Source: Deltaproteobacteria bacterium (GTDB lineage: Bacteria; Myxococcota_A; UBA796; UBA2385). From it: DNA of 34,522 nucleotides. The translations under genes and the position numbers were made by a program. The first letter of the stretch is position 1. Each line of letters starts with the position of its first letter. The notes beneath the pieces are model-generated. The model was not told the origin of the DNA. It saw nothing but the letters and a program-made list of their open reading frames with translations, and ran no database searches. Positions 6,774 to 15,287 of the stretch are shown one piece after another. The stretch covers positions 1 through 34,522 of the forward strand of contig JAGYJW010000063.1 in NCBI GenBank assembly GCA_018401435.1. Reading direction: 5' to 3'.

Positions 6774-8915
6774 ATGGACAGCCCCCCCCTCAGCGATGGC
6801 CCGCAGATCCAGAACGAGGGCCTGCTGCTCCAGTACTGGCAGATCCTGCAGAAGCGGCGCCTGGTGGTGGGCGTCTTCACCGGCCTGTTGATGGTCACCG
6901 TCGCGGTCGCGACCAAGCTCAGCACCCCCTACTACGCCGCCACCGCCGTCATCGAGATCAGCCCCAAGACCGCCAATGTCTTCGAGGTGCAAGAGGTCGC
7001 CGAATTCGTGTCGGCCACCACCAGCTCCGAGCTGCGCAACTACTACGCGACCCAGTACAAGATCATCCAGTCCCGGTCGGTGATCAACCACGCCATCCAG
7101 ATCCTGCGCGACGAGCACGGGATCACGGACTTCGACGACGCCGACAAGCCGGTTGAGAGCTTTCGGAAGCACCTGCGCATCGACCCGGTGGTCGAGACCC
7201 ACCTGGTCAACATCACCTTTGAATCTCCCGATCCCGACAAGGCCATCCTCTTCGCGGACACCCTGGCCGACGCCTATATGAAGTCCAACCTGGACCGGGC
7301 GATGCAGTCCACCAAGGACGCCCTGGCCTGGCTGCAAAGCCAGCGCACCAGCCTCAAGGACGAGAAGTACAAGGCCGACATCGCCATCCATGACTTCCGG
7401 GCCAAGCACGACCTGGTGGGCATCTCGCAGGCCTACAACGGGTCCGTCCAGCGCCTGGACAAGCTGCAAGAGGCCTGGGGCGAGGCCGCGACCGAACGCA
7501 CCCGCCTGGAGGCCCGCTACGGCGAGCTCAGCCGCCTGGCGGCCCGCACCGACTGGGCCCCGCTGGCCAACCACCTCGCCATCAACAACCCCGTGCTGCG
7601 CGACCTGCTCGCCCGCCACGACGTCTTGCAGCAAGAGCGCAGCCGCCTGGCCGTCACCATGCTGGAACGCGCCCCGGCCATGGTGGAGATCTCAAGCCAG
7701 ATTGACGCGGTCGAGGACCAGATCCGCCAGCAGATCGACGAGATCGTCGCGGGCGAGAAGGCCAGCCTCGAGCTGGCCCGCACCCAGGAGAATGCCCTGG
7801 CGACGGACCTCAGCGCGGTCAAGCGCGAGGTGCAGGAGCTGGACAAGCAGCTCATCGACCTGCGCCTGCTCGAAGGCGACGCCGCCCGCAGCGGTCAGTT
7901 CTTCGACGATATCGACCGCCGGGCCACCGAGGTCGACCTCAGCCAGCTGATGCGCAACAACAACATCCGCTTCATCGATACGGCGGTGGCCACCGACGCC
8001 CCGGTGCGGCCCAACCTGCCGGTGAACCTCGCCATGGCGCTGGTGCTGGGCTTGTTTGGCGGCACACTGCTGGCCTTCGGCGTGGAGTATCTGGACGTCA
8101 CGGTCAAGAGCCGCGACGAGATCGAACAGATCATCGGCGTGCCCCTGCTGGGGGTGGTGCCGCAGGTGCCCAGCCTCGACCTCAAGGCCCTGCCCTCCGA
8201 TGTGGACCGCCACGTCTATGTGCACGCCCGGCCCCGGTCGCCGGTGGCCGAGTGCATGCGCAGCATCCGCACCAATGTGCTCTTCCGCACCCCGCAAAAG
8301 ACCGTGCGCACGCTGCTGGTCACCAGCGCGGCCCCCAAAGAGGGCAAGAGCTTCACCTCCTGCAACCTGTCCAGCATCATCGCGATGACGGGCAGCCGGG
8401 TGCTGCTCATCGACGCCGACCTGCGGCGCCCGTCCTTGCACCGTCGTTTTGGCCTGGCCAACGACGAGGGGCTGTGCAACCTGCTGGCCGGGGATGCCAG
8501 CTTCGAACAGGTGCTGCATCACAGCCATGTGCCCGGCCTGGACGTGATCGTCGCCGGTCCGCCGCCGCCCAACCCCGGCGAGATGCTGGGCTCGGGCTCG
8601 CTGCAGAAGATGCTGGCCCAGGTGCGCGGCTATGACTTCATCATCATCGACTCGCCCCCGGTCAACGTGGTGGCCGACCCCCTGGTGCTGTCGGCCATCG
8701 TGGACGGCGTGCTGCTGGTGGTCGAGGCCAACCGCACCAGCCGCCGCATGGTGCGCATGGCCGGCGCCCGCCTGGCCGAGGTCAACGCCCCGGTGCTGGG
8801 CGCCGTCGTGAACAAGTTGGACGTCCGGCGCTCCGGCTACGGCTACAACTACTACGACACCTATGGCTACTACTATACCGAGAACGAGCAGTTTCCCGAG
8901 CGCGAGACTGGCTGA
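6774..8915 (+). CDS. Polysaccharide co-polymerase / BY-type tyrosine autokinase (Wzc-like)
   Basis: From the ATG at 6774 (AGGA just upstream) the protein has 713 residues; ATG at 6711 would add 21. The order is: a Wzz-type N-terminus with one membrane helix (LVVGVFTGLLMVTVAVATK, about 30-50); a long periplasmic coiled-coil region; a second helix (LAMALVLGLFGGTLLAFGV, about 415-435); and a cytoplasmic P-loop kinase. The kinase has Walker A SAAPKEGKSFTS (about 516-527), Walker A' LLIDADLRRPS (about 545-555) and Walker B FIIIDSPPV (about 622-630). Near the C-terminus are eight tyrosines within about 15 residues (GYGYNYYDTYGYYY), the autophosphorylation cluster. Such proteins set chain length and gate export by cycles of Tyr phosphorylation. 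It leads a plus-strand series with the WecA-like and Wza-like genes. All key motifs are intact. Confidence 0.94.
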   Translation: MDSPPLSDGPQIQNEGLLLQYWQILQKRRLVVGVFTGLLMVTVAVATKLSTPYYAATAVIEISPKTANVFEVQEVAEFVSATTSSELRNYYATQYKIIQSRSVINHAIQILRDEHGITDFDDADKPVESFRKHLRIDPVVETHLVNITFESPDPDKAILFADTLADAYMKSNLDRAMQSTKDALAWLQSQRTSLKDEKYKADIAIHDFRAKHDLVGISQAYNGSVQRLDKLQEAWGEAATERTRLEARYGELSRLAARTDWAPLANHLAINNPVLRDLLARHDVLQQERSRLAVTMLERAPAMVEISSQIDAVEDQIRQQIDEIVAGEKASLELARTQENALATDLSAVKREVQELDKQLIDLRLLEGDAARSGQFFDDIDRRATEVDLSQLMRNNNIRFIDTAVATDAPVRPNLPVNLAMALVLGLFGGTLLAFGVEYLDVTVKSRDEIEQIIGVPLLGVVPQVPSLDLKALPSDVDRHVYVHARPRSPVAECMRSIRTNVLFRTPQKTVRTLLVTSAAPKEGKSFTSCNLSSIIAMTGSRVLLIDADLRRPSLHRRFGLANDEGLCNLLAGDASFEQVLHHSHVPGLDVIVAGPPPPNPGEMLGSGSLQKMLAQVRGYDFIIIDSPPVNVVADPLVLSAIVDGVLLVVEANRTSRRMVRMAGARLAEVNAPVLGAVVNKLDVRRSGYGYNYYDTYGYYYTENEQFPERETG

Positions 8916-8939
8916 ACCTGCCCCTTCCCGGATTCGTTG

Positions 8940-10475
8940 ATGCGCACCTTTCTCGTCGCCTTTGCGCTGAGCCTGGTGGCGAGCCTCCTCCTCACGCGGC
9001 TCGTCCGCGACCTCGCGATCCGCTTCAAGCTCTATGACGAGGGCGGCGGCCGGAAGATCCACCAGCGGCCCATCCCGCGCATGGGCGGCGTGGCGGTGGC
9101 CCTGTCCTTTGCCTTGCCCCTGCTGGGGCTGGTTCTCTACCACAACGACATCAGCCGGCAGCTTGCCCTGGACTCGCCGCTGCGCCTGTCCTTGCTGGCC
9201 GGTGGCGGCATCATGCTGGCGGTGGGGCTGGTGGACGACATCCGGGGCACCCGGGCGATCGTCAAGCTGGCCGGCCAGATCGCGGCGGCGGTGACGGTGT
9301 GGTCGCTGGGCATCCAGATCGAGGCGGTGTCCATCCCCTTCCTGGGGCCCATGCACCTGGGCCTGCTCAGCCTGCCGGCCACCGTCTTCTGGATGGTGCT
9401 GGTGATGAATGCCATCAACCTGATTGATGGCATGGACGGGCTGGCAGGCGGGGTGGTGGTGCTGGCCGGCGGCACGCTCTTTGTGATGTCGGTGATCGAA
9501 GACAACGCCCTGGCGGCCCTGCTGCTGGCCTCGGCCGTGGGGGCCACCCTCGGATTCCTGGCCTACAACGTCCACCCTGCGACGATCTTCCTGGGGGATA
9601 CCGGCAGCCTCTTCTTGGGCTTCTTACTGGCCCTGCTCAGCGTGCACAGCTCGCAGAAGTCCTACACCCTCTTCAGCATCATCGCAGCATTCCTGGCCTT
9701 GGGCCTGCCGATCTTTGATCTGGGCATGGCCATTGTGCGGCGCTACCTGTCGGGGCAGCCCATCTTTCGGGCCGACCAGCACCATGTGCACCACATCCTG
9801 CTGCGAAAGGGCTTCACCCAGAGCCAGTCGGTGGTGGTGCTCTTTGCGGGGGCGGTGCTGCTCGAAGGCGCGGCCCTGACCTTCATCTACGCCGACGACG
9901 CCGTCTCTGCGCTGGTCATCGTCGCGCTGGTGCCCCTGCTCATCGTGTCGGTGCGCATGCTCGGCTACCACGACATCATCCGCAGCGCGCGGCGGGCCCG
10001 GGCCATGGAGCATGTCGAGGGGGAGGCCAACAGCCACCTGGACCGGGTGCTGCGCGCCCGCGACGAGATGGCTGCGGCCGAGAGCCTGGATGGCTTGTGG
10101 TCGGCGCTGTGCGCGGTGGCCCACGACCTGCGGCTGGAGCATGTCGAGCTGGAGCTGGCCGAAGGCGCCGACTTCTCCCGCGCCGAGCGCGCCCGCCCCT
10201 TTCATTGGTACCGCAGCGGTGGTCAGCGACCGGCGGGGGTGCACCACCAGACCCTCATCAGCCGCGAGCTGGTGCTGAAGGCCGGCACCCGCGAGATCGG
10301 CGTGCTGCGCTTGTCCTCCTTCCGCGAAGACGAGGTCTTTGGCCCCATGAACCGCGCCCTGGGCCAGCTGCTGGCCGATGGGGTGAGCCTGGGTCTGGAC
10401 TGCCTGAGCTGGCGGCGGCGGGTATCGGGCCTGGACGCTCGGGTGAGCAATGCGGGTCATGTGTCCTACAGCTAG
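8940..10475 (+). CDS. WecA/MraY-family sugar-phosphate transferase with extra cytoplasmic domain
   Basis: This is a polytopic membrane enzyme of 511 residues; family members are usually about 330-380. The diagnostic motifs are GGGRKIHQRPIPRMGG near residue 40, VDDIRG, NAINLIDGMDGLAGG (about 157-171), IFLGDTGSLFLGFLLA (about 213-228) and the HHVHHILL loop (about 280). It should transfer a sugar-1-phosphate from a UDP-sugar to undecaprenyl phosphate, starting the lipid-linked unit. The last ~150 residues are soluble and extra: a helical linker (ARAMEHVEGEANSHLDRVLR) and then an alpha/beta unit with VELELAEGADF and LVLKAGTREIGVLRLSSF that resembles a GAF-type domain. This may regulate the enzyme (inference). 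The start is ATG at 8940 (a TTG sits just before it), 24 bp after the autokinase gene, so it is probably in the same operon. Confidence 0.92.
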   Translation: MRTFLVAFALSLVASLLLTRLVRDLAIRFKLYDEGGGRKIHQRPIPRMGGVAVALSFALPLLGLVLYHNDISRQLALDSPLRLSLLAGGGIMLAVGLVDDIRGTRAIVKLAGQIAAAVTVWSLGIQIEAVSIPFLGPMHLGLLSLPATVFWMVLVMNAINLIDGMDGLAGGVVVLAGGTLFVMSVIEDNALAALLLASAVGATLGFLAYNVHPATIFLGDTGSLFLGFLLALLSVHSSQKSYTLFSIIAAFLALGLPIFDLGMAIVRRYLSGQPIFRADQHHVHHILLRKGFTQSQSVVVLFAGAVLLEGAALTFIYADDAVSALVIVALVPLLIVSVRMLGYHDIIRSARRARAMEHVEGEANSHLDRVLRARDEMAAAESLDGLWSALCAVAHDLRLEHVELELAEGADFSRAERARPFHWYRSGGQRPAGVHHQTLISRELVLKAGTREIGVLRLSSFREDEVFGPMNRALGQLLADGVSLGLDCLSWRRRVSGLDARVSNAGHVSYS

Positions 10476-10722
10476 TTCAACAGCGCGCAAATAGCGCACC
10501 GTTGAACCAGCCCGATATAGGCGGGGGCCTTGCCCCCGCACCGCGCCCAAAGGGCGCTCCCCCCCAGCGTCCTCTTGCGAGGCCGCCGGGCGGCTATACA
10601 TGCGCCGGCCGCGTAGCGAATCAGGATTTCCGATTCGCTGGAACTAAGCCGCGCATGGCCGGCCGCCCAGAGCCGCCGCGCGCGCGCCTTCGCGCGTTAG
10701 CAGGAACCGAACCGGAGCCTCG
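10475..10722 (+). other. Intergenic leader with a cluster of RNA hairpins
   Basis: This 247-bp gap has no open gene but at least six inverted repeats in about 220 bases. They are: 10475-10507 (GTTCAAC/GTTGAAC, with an inner GCGC pair); 10521-10539 (GCGGGGGC, loop CTT, GCCCCCGC); 10543-10557 (GCGCCC, loop AAA, GGGCGC); 10571-10582 (CCTC/GAGG); 10615-10639 (AGCGAATC/GATTCGCT, 9-base loop); and 10681-10696 (CGCGCG, loop CCTT, CGCGCG). None is followed by a clear T-run. The first one or two could end transcription of the WecA-like gene. The rest would sit in the leader of the Wza-like gene and may control its expression. No known riboswitch family is recognised. Confidence 0.6.
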
Positions 10723-11589
10723 ATGCCCTTGCCCTCGAGATGGACCCTGACGCTTTCGCTGGTCCTCGGCCTCGTCTGCATGCCCACGGCCGCCGCCGAT
10801 GACGCGCCGTTGCCCCCCGCGGCGGGGGTCGCCAACCCCTTCGCCGAGGAGGGCCCGAGCTACTATGTGGTGGGCATCGGCGATGCAGTCGCCGTGCGTG
10901 TTTTCGGCCATGACCAGTTCAAGGGCGAATACCGGGTGGACGACGAGGGGCGCCTGGATCTGCCTTGGATTGGCAAGGTGCAGGCCGATGGGCAGACCCT
11001 CGCGCAGCTCAACCGCCGCATCACCGAGGTGCTGGCGGCCGACTACCTGCGCGAACCCCAGGTCACCGTGGACGTGACCGAATACCGCAGCCAGCCGGTG
11101 CAGGTGCTCGGCGCCATCAAGCGCAGCGACACCTACTACCTGCAAGGGCCCACCCGCCTGCTCGACCTGCTGGCCATGGCCGGCGGGGTCGAGACCGCAA
11201 AGGCCAGCTCCGAGGTGCACGTCAGCCGAAAGGTCGGCGCCGAACCCCACACCCTGGTCATCGACCTGGAGCGCCTGATGTCGGCCGGCGAGTCCAATAT
11301 CCGGCTCACGGCAGGCGATGTGGTCAATGTGCAGGAGGGTCGGGTCTTCTATGTGGGCGGCGAGGTGGCCAAGCCCGGCGAGGTGCCCTGGAAGGGCGGC
11401 GTCACCGTCACCCGCGCCCTGGCCATGGCCGGCGGCAGCAAGGGCACCGCCAACCTGCGCCGGGCCACGGTCATCCGGGCCACCGGCGAGAAGGTCGTGG
11501 TCAACATCCGCCGCATCCAGAAGGGCAAGGACGCCGACGTGGTGATGCAGGCCGGCGATCAGCTCTTTGTGGGGGAGTCCCCCTTCTGA
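10723..11589 (+). CDS. Polysaccharide export outer-membrane protein (Wza-like, SLBB)
   Basis: This 288-residue protein has an N-terminal signal (TLTLSLVLGLVCMPTAAA, cleavage after AAA likely). There is a cysteine but no proper lipobox, so it is probably not a lipoprotein, unlike E. coli Wza. Mature residues from about 46 form the Poly_export domain: YYVVGIGDAVAVRVFGHDQF, then GRLDLPWIGKV and LREPQVTVDVTEYRSQPVQV. Two SLBB-type beta-grasp repeats follow: VLGAIKRSDTYYLQG with LLAMAGGVE, and FYVGGEVAKPGEVPW with RALAMAGGSKG. It would form the periplasmic/outer-membrane channel that works with the BY-kinase upstream. At under 300 residues it lacks the long C-terminal membrane-spanning part of E. 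coli Wza, as do many Myxococcota-type and Gram-negative EPS homologues. GGAGCC precedes the ATG. Confidence 0.92.
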   Translation: MPLPSRWTLTLSLVLGLVCMPTAAADDAPLPPAAGVANPFAEEGPSYYVVGIGDAVAVRVFGHDQFKGEYRVDDEGRLDLPWIGKVQADGQTLAQLNRRITEVLAADYLREPQVTVDVTEYRSQPVQVLGAIKRSDTYYLQGPTRLLDLLAMAGGVETAKASSEVHVSRKVGAEPHTLVIDLERLMSAGESNIRLTAGDVVNVQEGRVFYVGGEVAKPGEVPWKGGVTVTRALAMAGGSKGTANLRRATVIRATGEKVVVNIRRIQKGKDADVVMQAGDQLFVGESPF

Positions 11590-11680
11590 TCGGGTCCTGA
11601 CGGGCCCTTGTCGCTGGGCCATGGCCGATCCGGCGCGCAGGCGGTACCCTCTGCCCCTCAGAAGCGCCCGGAGCCTCGCC

Positions 11681-13786
11681 ATGACCCGCTGGTTTGCCAC
11701 CTCCCTCGTCCTCCTGTCCCTGGTCGCCTGCGCAGACAAGAGCAGCGGCGACACCGGCTCTGGCGGGGGCGGCGACGGCGACGACACCGACACGCCGCCC
11801 TGCGATCTCGCGGCCGATCCCGACTGCGACGGCTACACCGCCGACGAGGGCGACTGCGAGCCCAACAACGCGACGGCCTACCCCGGCGCCCGCGAGCTGC
11901 CCTATGACGGGCTGGACAACGACTGCGCGGGGGACGGGGACCTGGTGGATGTCGACGGCGACGGCTTTGTCGCCGACATCGTCGGTGGAGACGACTGCAA
12001 CGACAGCAACCCCGAGATCAACCCGGCCGCCCAGGAGACCTGCTACGACAACATCGACTACGACTGTGACGGCTTCCCGGCCGACGGCGAGGTCGAGAGC
12101 GATGACTGCGACGGCGACGGCTCCCCCCGCGGCGCGGACTGCAACGACGAGGACCCCGAGGTCTACCCCGGCGCCGATGAGGTCTGGTACGACGGCCTCG
12201 ACCAGAACTGCTCGGGTACCATCGAAGACGACTATGACCAGGACGGCGACGGCGAGCGCTGGTCCGGCAGCTCGGTGGGCGGCACCGACTGCGACGACGA
12301 GGACCCCCTCACCGGCACCAACCAGCCCGAGCAGCTCGACGGCAAGGACAATGACTGCGATTCGGTGGTGGACACCATCGGCGTCTTGGATGCCAGCTTC
12401 GCCTTCTATGGCTCCATTGGCAGCGGCGAGGGCTGGTTTGGCGCATCCGTGGTGCCCCTGGACGACTACGATGGCGACGGACGCCGCGACTTTGGCGTGG
12501 GCGCGCCCTTTTCCGATGAAGACACGTCCTTGTGCGACAAGGTCCAGACCGGCGGCACCTACAACATCCTGCCCTGCGGCGGCTGGTTCATGGTGATGCC
12601 CACCGACGGCACCGAGGGCCTGCCCAGCGACAACTACCTGGCCCGCATGGTGGGCTCGCCCGGCAGCAGCGCCGAAGCACCCGGGAACTGGCTGGGCATG
12701 GGCGCGACCAGCATGGGCGATATGGACGGGGACGGCTGGGTCGAGGTCGCCGTGGGCGCACCTGCCCGGGCCAGCAGCGGGGCCATCCTGCTCTACGATG
12801 GCGCTGACATCGCGGCGGGGGGCGACATCAACGCCGGCTTCACCCGGGCCACCTTGCGCGGCCCCACCTATGTGGGCGGCATGGTGGAGTCCCTGGCGGA
12901 TGTCGATGGGGACGGCATCAACGAGATCGTCGGCGCGCCCTTTGCCGGGGTGGTCGGCTTCTACACGGGCATCGGCCAGCTCCTCAACCTGACGGTCTGG
13001 GCCGGCGGCGACGCCAGCCCCGGGGCCAGCCTGCTGGCCAGCGACGCCCTCGCCGAGATGGACGGCGCCGGCAATGGCGGCGAGCTGGTGGGCGCGACCG
13101 ACTTCGACGGGGACGGCCTGCCCGACCTCATCGTGGGCACCGACATCGAGGCCGAAGGCAAGGTGCTGCTGTGGCCGGGCGCAGACATCGCCCTGGGCGG
13201 CAGCTTCACCGCGACAGACTATGCGGCGGTCCGGGGGGCCACCACCTCGCTGGTGACGGCGGGCCTGGGCATGACCCTGGGCTGGCTCGATGACATCGAC
13301 GGCGACGGATACCCCGAGATCGCCGCGTCGGCCCCGCTGGCAGAAGGCGCCGCCGAGGCCTCGGGGGTCGTCTATGTGCTCAACGGCGCGAGCTTCATCG
13401 CGGGCGGCGTCGCCGGCGACCTCGCCCTGGCCAGCATCGAGGGCTCCGAGTACTACGGCCTGATGGCGGTCACCTCCGAGACCGAGGGCGACATCGACGC
13501 CGACGGCGTCTCGGACCTGGTGGTCGCCAACCTGGGGGGCACCGCCTTCGCCGCCATGCAAGGAGAGGCGCTCATCTTCTCGGGCGTGGACCTCGCCGCC
13601 GGAGGCAGCCTCGCCCTGGGCAACGCCATCGCCGTGCTGCCCACCCGCTCCTACGACGACATCTACGGCGCCACGGGCATCATGTGGGATATCGAAGGCG
13701 ACGGCGACTCCGATCTCGCGCTCACCGCCCCCTTCAACAACGACGTGGGCATGGCGGGCGTCTTCATCTCGGGCTTCGCCGACTGA
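11681..13786 (+). CDS. MopE-type calcium-binding repeat / FG-GAP beta-propeller lipoprotein
   Basis: The start at ATG 11681 gives a lipoprotein signal, TRWFATSLVLLSLVACADK, with lipobox LVAC; the frame is open further upstream to 11567, inside the export gene, but that start destroys the signal. A Gly/Asp linker follows. Then about four MopE-like units have the Asp/Cys pattern seen in CNDEDPEVYPGADEVWYDG, DGLDNDC and DCDGDG (about residues 45-225). The rest is seven FG-GAP repeats with DxDGDGxxD calcium loops and VGAP-type strands, for example DYDGDGRRDFGVGAP, DMDGDGWVEVAVGAP and DIDGDGYPEIAASAP. Seven repeats suggest one complete integrin-alpha-like seven-bladed propeller. It is probably a surface protein anchored in the outer membrane that binds calcium and perhaps glycans or proteins. 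It follows the export gene by 91 bp, with no clear terminator between them. Confidence 0.88.
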   Translation: MTRWFATSLVLLSLVACADKSSGDTGSGGGGDGDDTDTPPCDLAADPDCDGYTADEGDCEPNNATAYPGARELPYDGLDNDCAGDGDLVDVDGDGFVADIVGGDDCNDSNPEINPAAQETCYDNIDYDCDGFPADGEVESDDCDGDGSPRGADCNDEDPEVYPGADEVWYDGLDQNCSGTIEDDYDQDGDGERWSGSSVGGTDCDDEDPLTGTNQPEQLDGKDNDCDSVVDTIGVLDASFAFYGSIGSGEGWFGASVVPLDDYDGDGRRDFGVGAPFSDEDTSLCDKVQTGGTYNILPCGGWFMVMPTDGTEGLPSDNYLARMVGSPGSSAEAPGNWLGMGATSMGDMDGDGWVEVAVGAPARASSGAILLYDGADIAAGGDINAGFTRATLRGPTYVGGMVESLADVDGDGINEIVGAPFAGVVGFYTGIGQLLNLTVWAGGDASPGASLLASDALAEMDGAGNGGELVGATDFDGDGLPDLIVGTDIEAEGKVLLWPGADIALGGSFTATDYAAVRGATTSLVTAGLGMTLGWLDDIDGDGYPEIAASAPLAEGAAEASGVVYVLNGASFIAGGVAGDLALASIEGSEYYGLMAVTSETEGDIDADGVSDLVVANLGGTAFAAMQGEALIFSGVDLAAGGSLALGNAIAVLPTRSYDDIYGATGIMWDIEGDGDSDLALTAPFNNDVGMAGVFISGFAD

Positions 13787-15285
13787 GGGGGCCGAGGCCG
13801 GCGCGCAGGGCCTCGGCGGCGTCGCCTTGGCCCGTCGCCTCCAGCAGCAGGATGAGGCGCTCAGCACTCAGCGCCGCCGCGTCCGCGTCGTGGCGGTCCA
13901 GCTGCACGCGCAAGACCCGGCGCCAGCGGGCCAGGAGACCAGCGCCGGCTGCCCCGCCAGGGCCGCCACATCCCCCCGCAGCCGGGCCTGCACCGCGGCG
14001 GGGCCGGGCTCGCCCAGCAACGCCCAGGCCTCTTCGGCCTCGGCCGCGAGGGCTGCGGCGGTCTCCAGCTCACCCCGGCGCAGGGCGAGATCGGCGCCCA
14101 CCGCGGCCTCGGTCGCCCGGGCGGCCACCGGCTGATCCGCACCGGCCACCCCGGGCAGGGGGCCACAGGCAGGCCGCCGCGGGACAGCTCGGCGCGAATC
14201 TGGCTGAGGTCCAAGGCCCATCGCGCCGGCCCCGGCGGCAGCCCCTGCCTTGCCTGGTCCAGCAGGACCTCGGCGCTCAGGTGCTCGCCGGTGGCCAGGG
14301 CCAGCTCGCCGGAGATGGCCAGGGCCCGCCCCACCCCCAAGCGATCGCCCTGGCCCTGGCTGAGGGCGCGGGCCTCGGCCGCCGCCCGAGCGGCCGCCAG
14401 GGGCTGGCGTTGGGCCAGGCGCAGGCTGGCCTCCCAGCGGCGCAAGGCGGCCAGTCTGCCCAGGGCGCGACCCTCGCGAAGGCCTCGGCGGCCCGATTCA
14501 AGGGGCCGCTGGCATCCCGCCCCCAGCGGGCCCGGTGGTCGGCCTCCGCCCAGGCCAGCCAGCCCCGCTCCAAGGGCCGCGACACCCCGTCGGCCGTCTC
14601 CTCCAGAATGGAGTCTACGCGCCCATCTTCGCCCCAGCTCGACCAAAGTCGCGCCGCCGCTGCCCGGGCCTGGAAGCGCAGGGGGGCGCGGGGGTGCTCC
14701 CGGCCCAGGGCCTCCAGGTCGCGGCCATCGGCCCAGGTGGGCCGGGCCGGCCAGGCCTCGCCTTCCGCCACCCGCAACCAGTCGCGGCGGGCCTCGGCCT
14801 GGGCCACCGGATCGAAGGGCCGACGGCTCTCGGTGGGCTCCTCTTCGGCGGCCTGGGGCAGGTCGATGCGCTCCAGATCGCCGCAGTCGCGCCCGGCCTC
14901 CACCACCAGCAGGGCGCGGCAGCCCCACTCCGCCAGCTGGGCGGCCACCGGGGCCAGCGGGGCTGCGTCCACCCAGACCAGCGGGTCGGCGCCCGCATCG
15001 GGGGCTGCCAGGCCCGCGGCCCCCCTGCCGGCCAGCGGCCCGGGGCCTGGCCCAACAGCACCCGCAGATCGGCCGCCGTGGTCGCCCCTCCAGGGAGGCG
15101 CGGGGGGGGCTGCCGCCGGGCCAGGCCGCCGCAGCCAGGGCCAGGGAGAGGCGCGGCGGGGGCCCGCAAGGCAGAGGGCTGCCCGCCCGCAGCCCCAGCC
15201 GCAGCCGGCTCTCCACCCAGCCCAGGCCCGGCCCGGCCGGGCCGGGCCGGCGGCGGCAGGAGGGCGGCCGCCAGGACAGCGCCAC
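13764..15285 (-). pseudogene. Frameshifted TPR-like helical protein gene
   Basis: No single frame is sensible across this stretch, but the pieces of a protein can be followed through three frames on the minus strand. The start is probably GTG at 15285, 2 bp after the methyltransferase stop (VALSWRPPS, GWVESRLRLGLRAG). Then come GGATTAADLRVLLGQAPG; VWVDAAPLAPVAAQLAEWG through GPLNRAAEAFARVA (14465-15000); WEASLRLAQRQPLAAARAAA and ALAISGELALATGEHLSAEV; GELETAAALAAEAEEAWALL (about 14000-14080); and last RLILLLEATGQGDAAEALRA, ending at a TGA at 13764-13766. The helix-turn-helix pattern is TPR-like. At least four indels are needed. The 3' end overlaps the end of the convergent FG-GAP gene by 23 bp. 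Function unknown. Confidence 0.55.
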
Positions 15286-15287
15286 GG

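Noticed and set aside
10475..10700. Hairpin cluster as a CRISPR array or tandem repeat
   Set aside because: The stems differ from each other in sequence and spacing; there are no repeated units with unique spacers.
11567..11680. Upstream ATG for the FG-GAP lipoprotein
   Set aside because: It starts inside the export gene and would put 38 extra residues before a perfect lipoprotein signal.
11501..13867. A 788-codon open frame on the minus strand, and similar long antisense frames at 7692-9575, 16920-18332 and 22749-25094
   Set aside because: They lie opposite strongly supported genes, are built of low-complexity Gly/Ala/His/Val-rich sequence with no motif, and are expected by-products of very high GC content.
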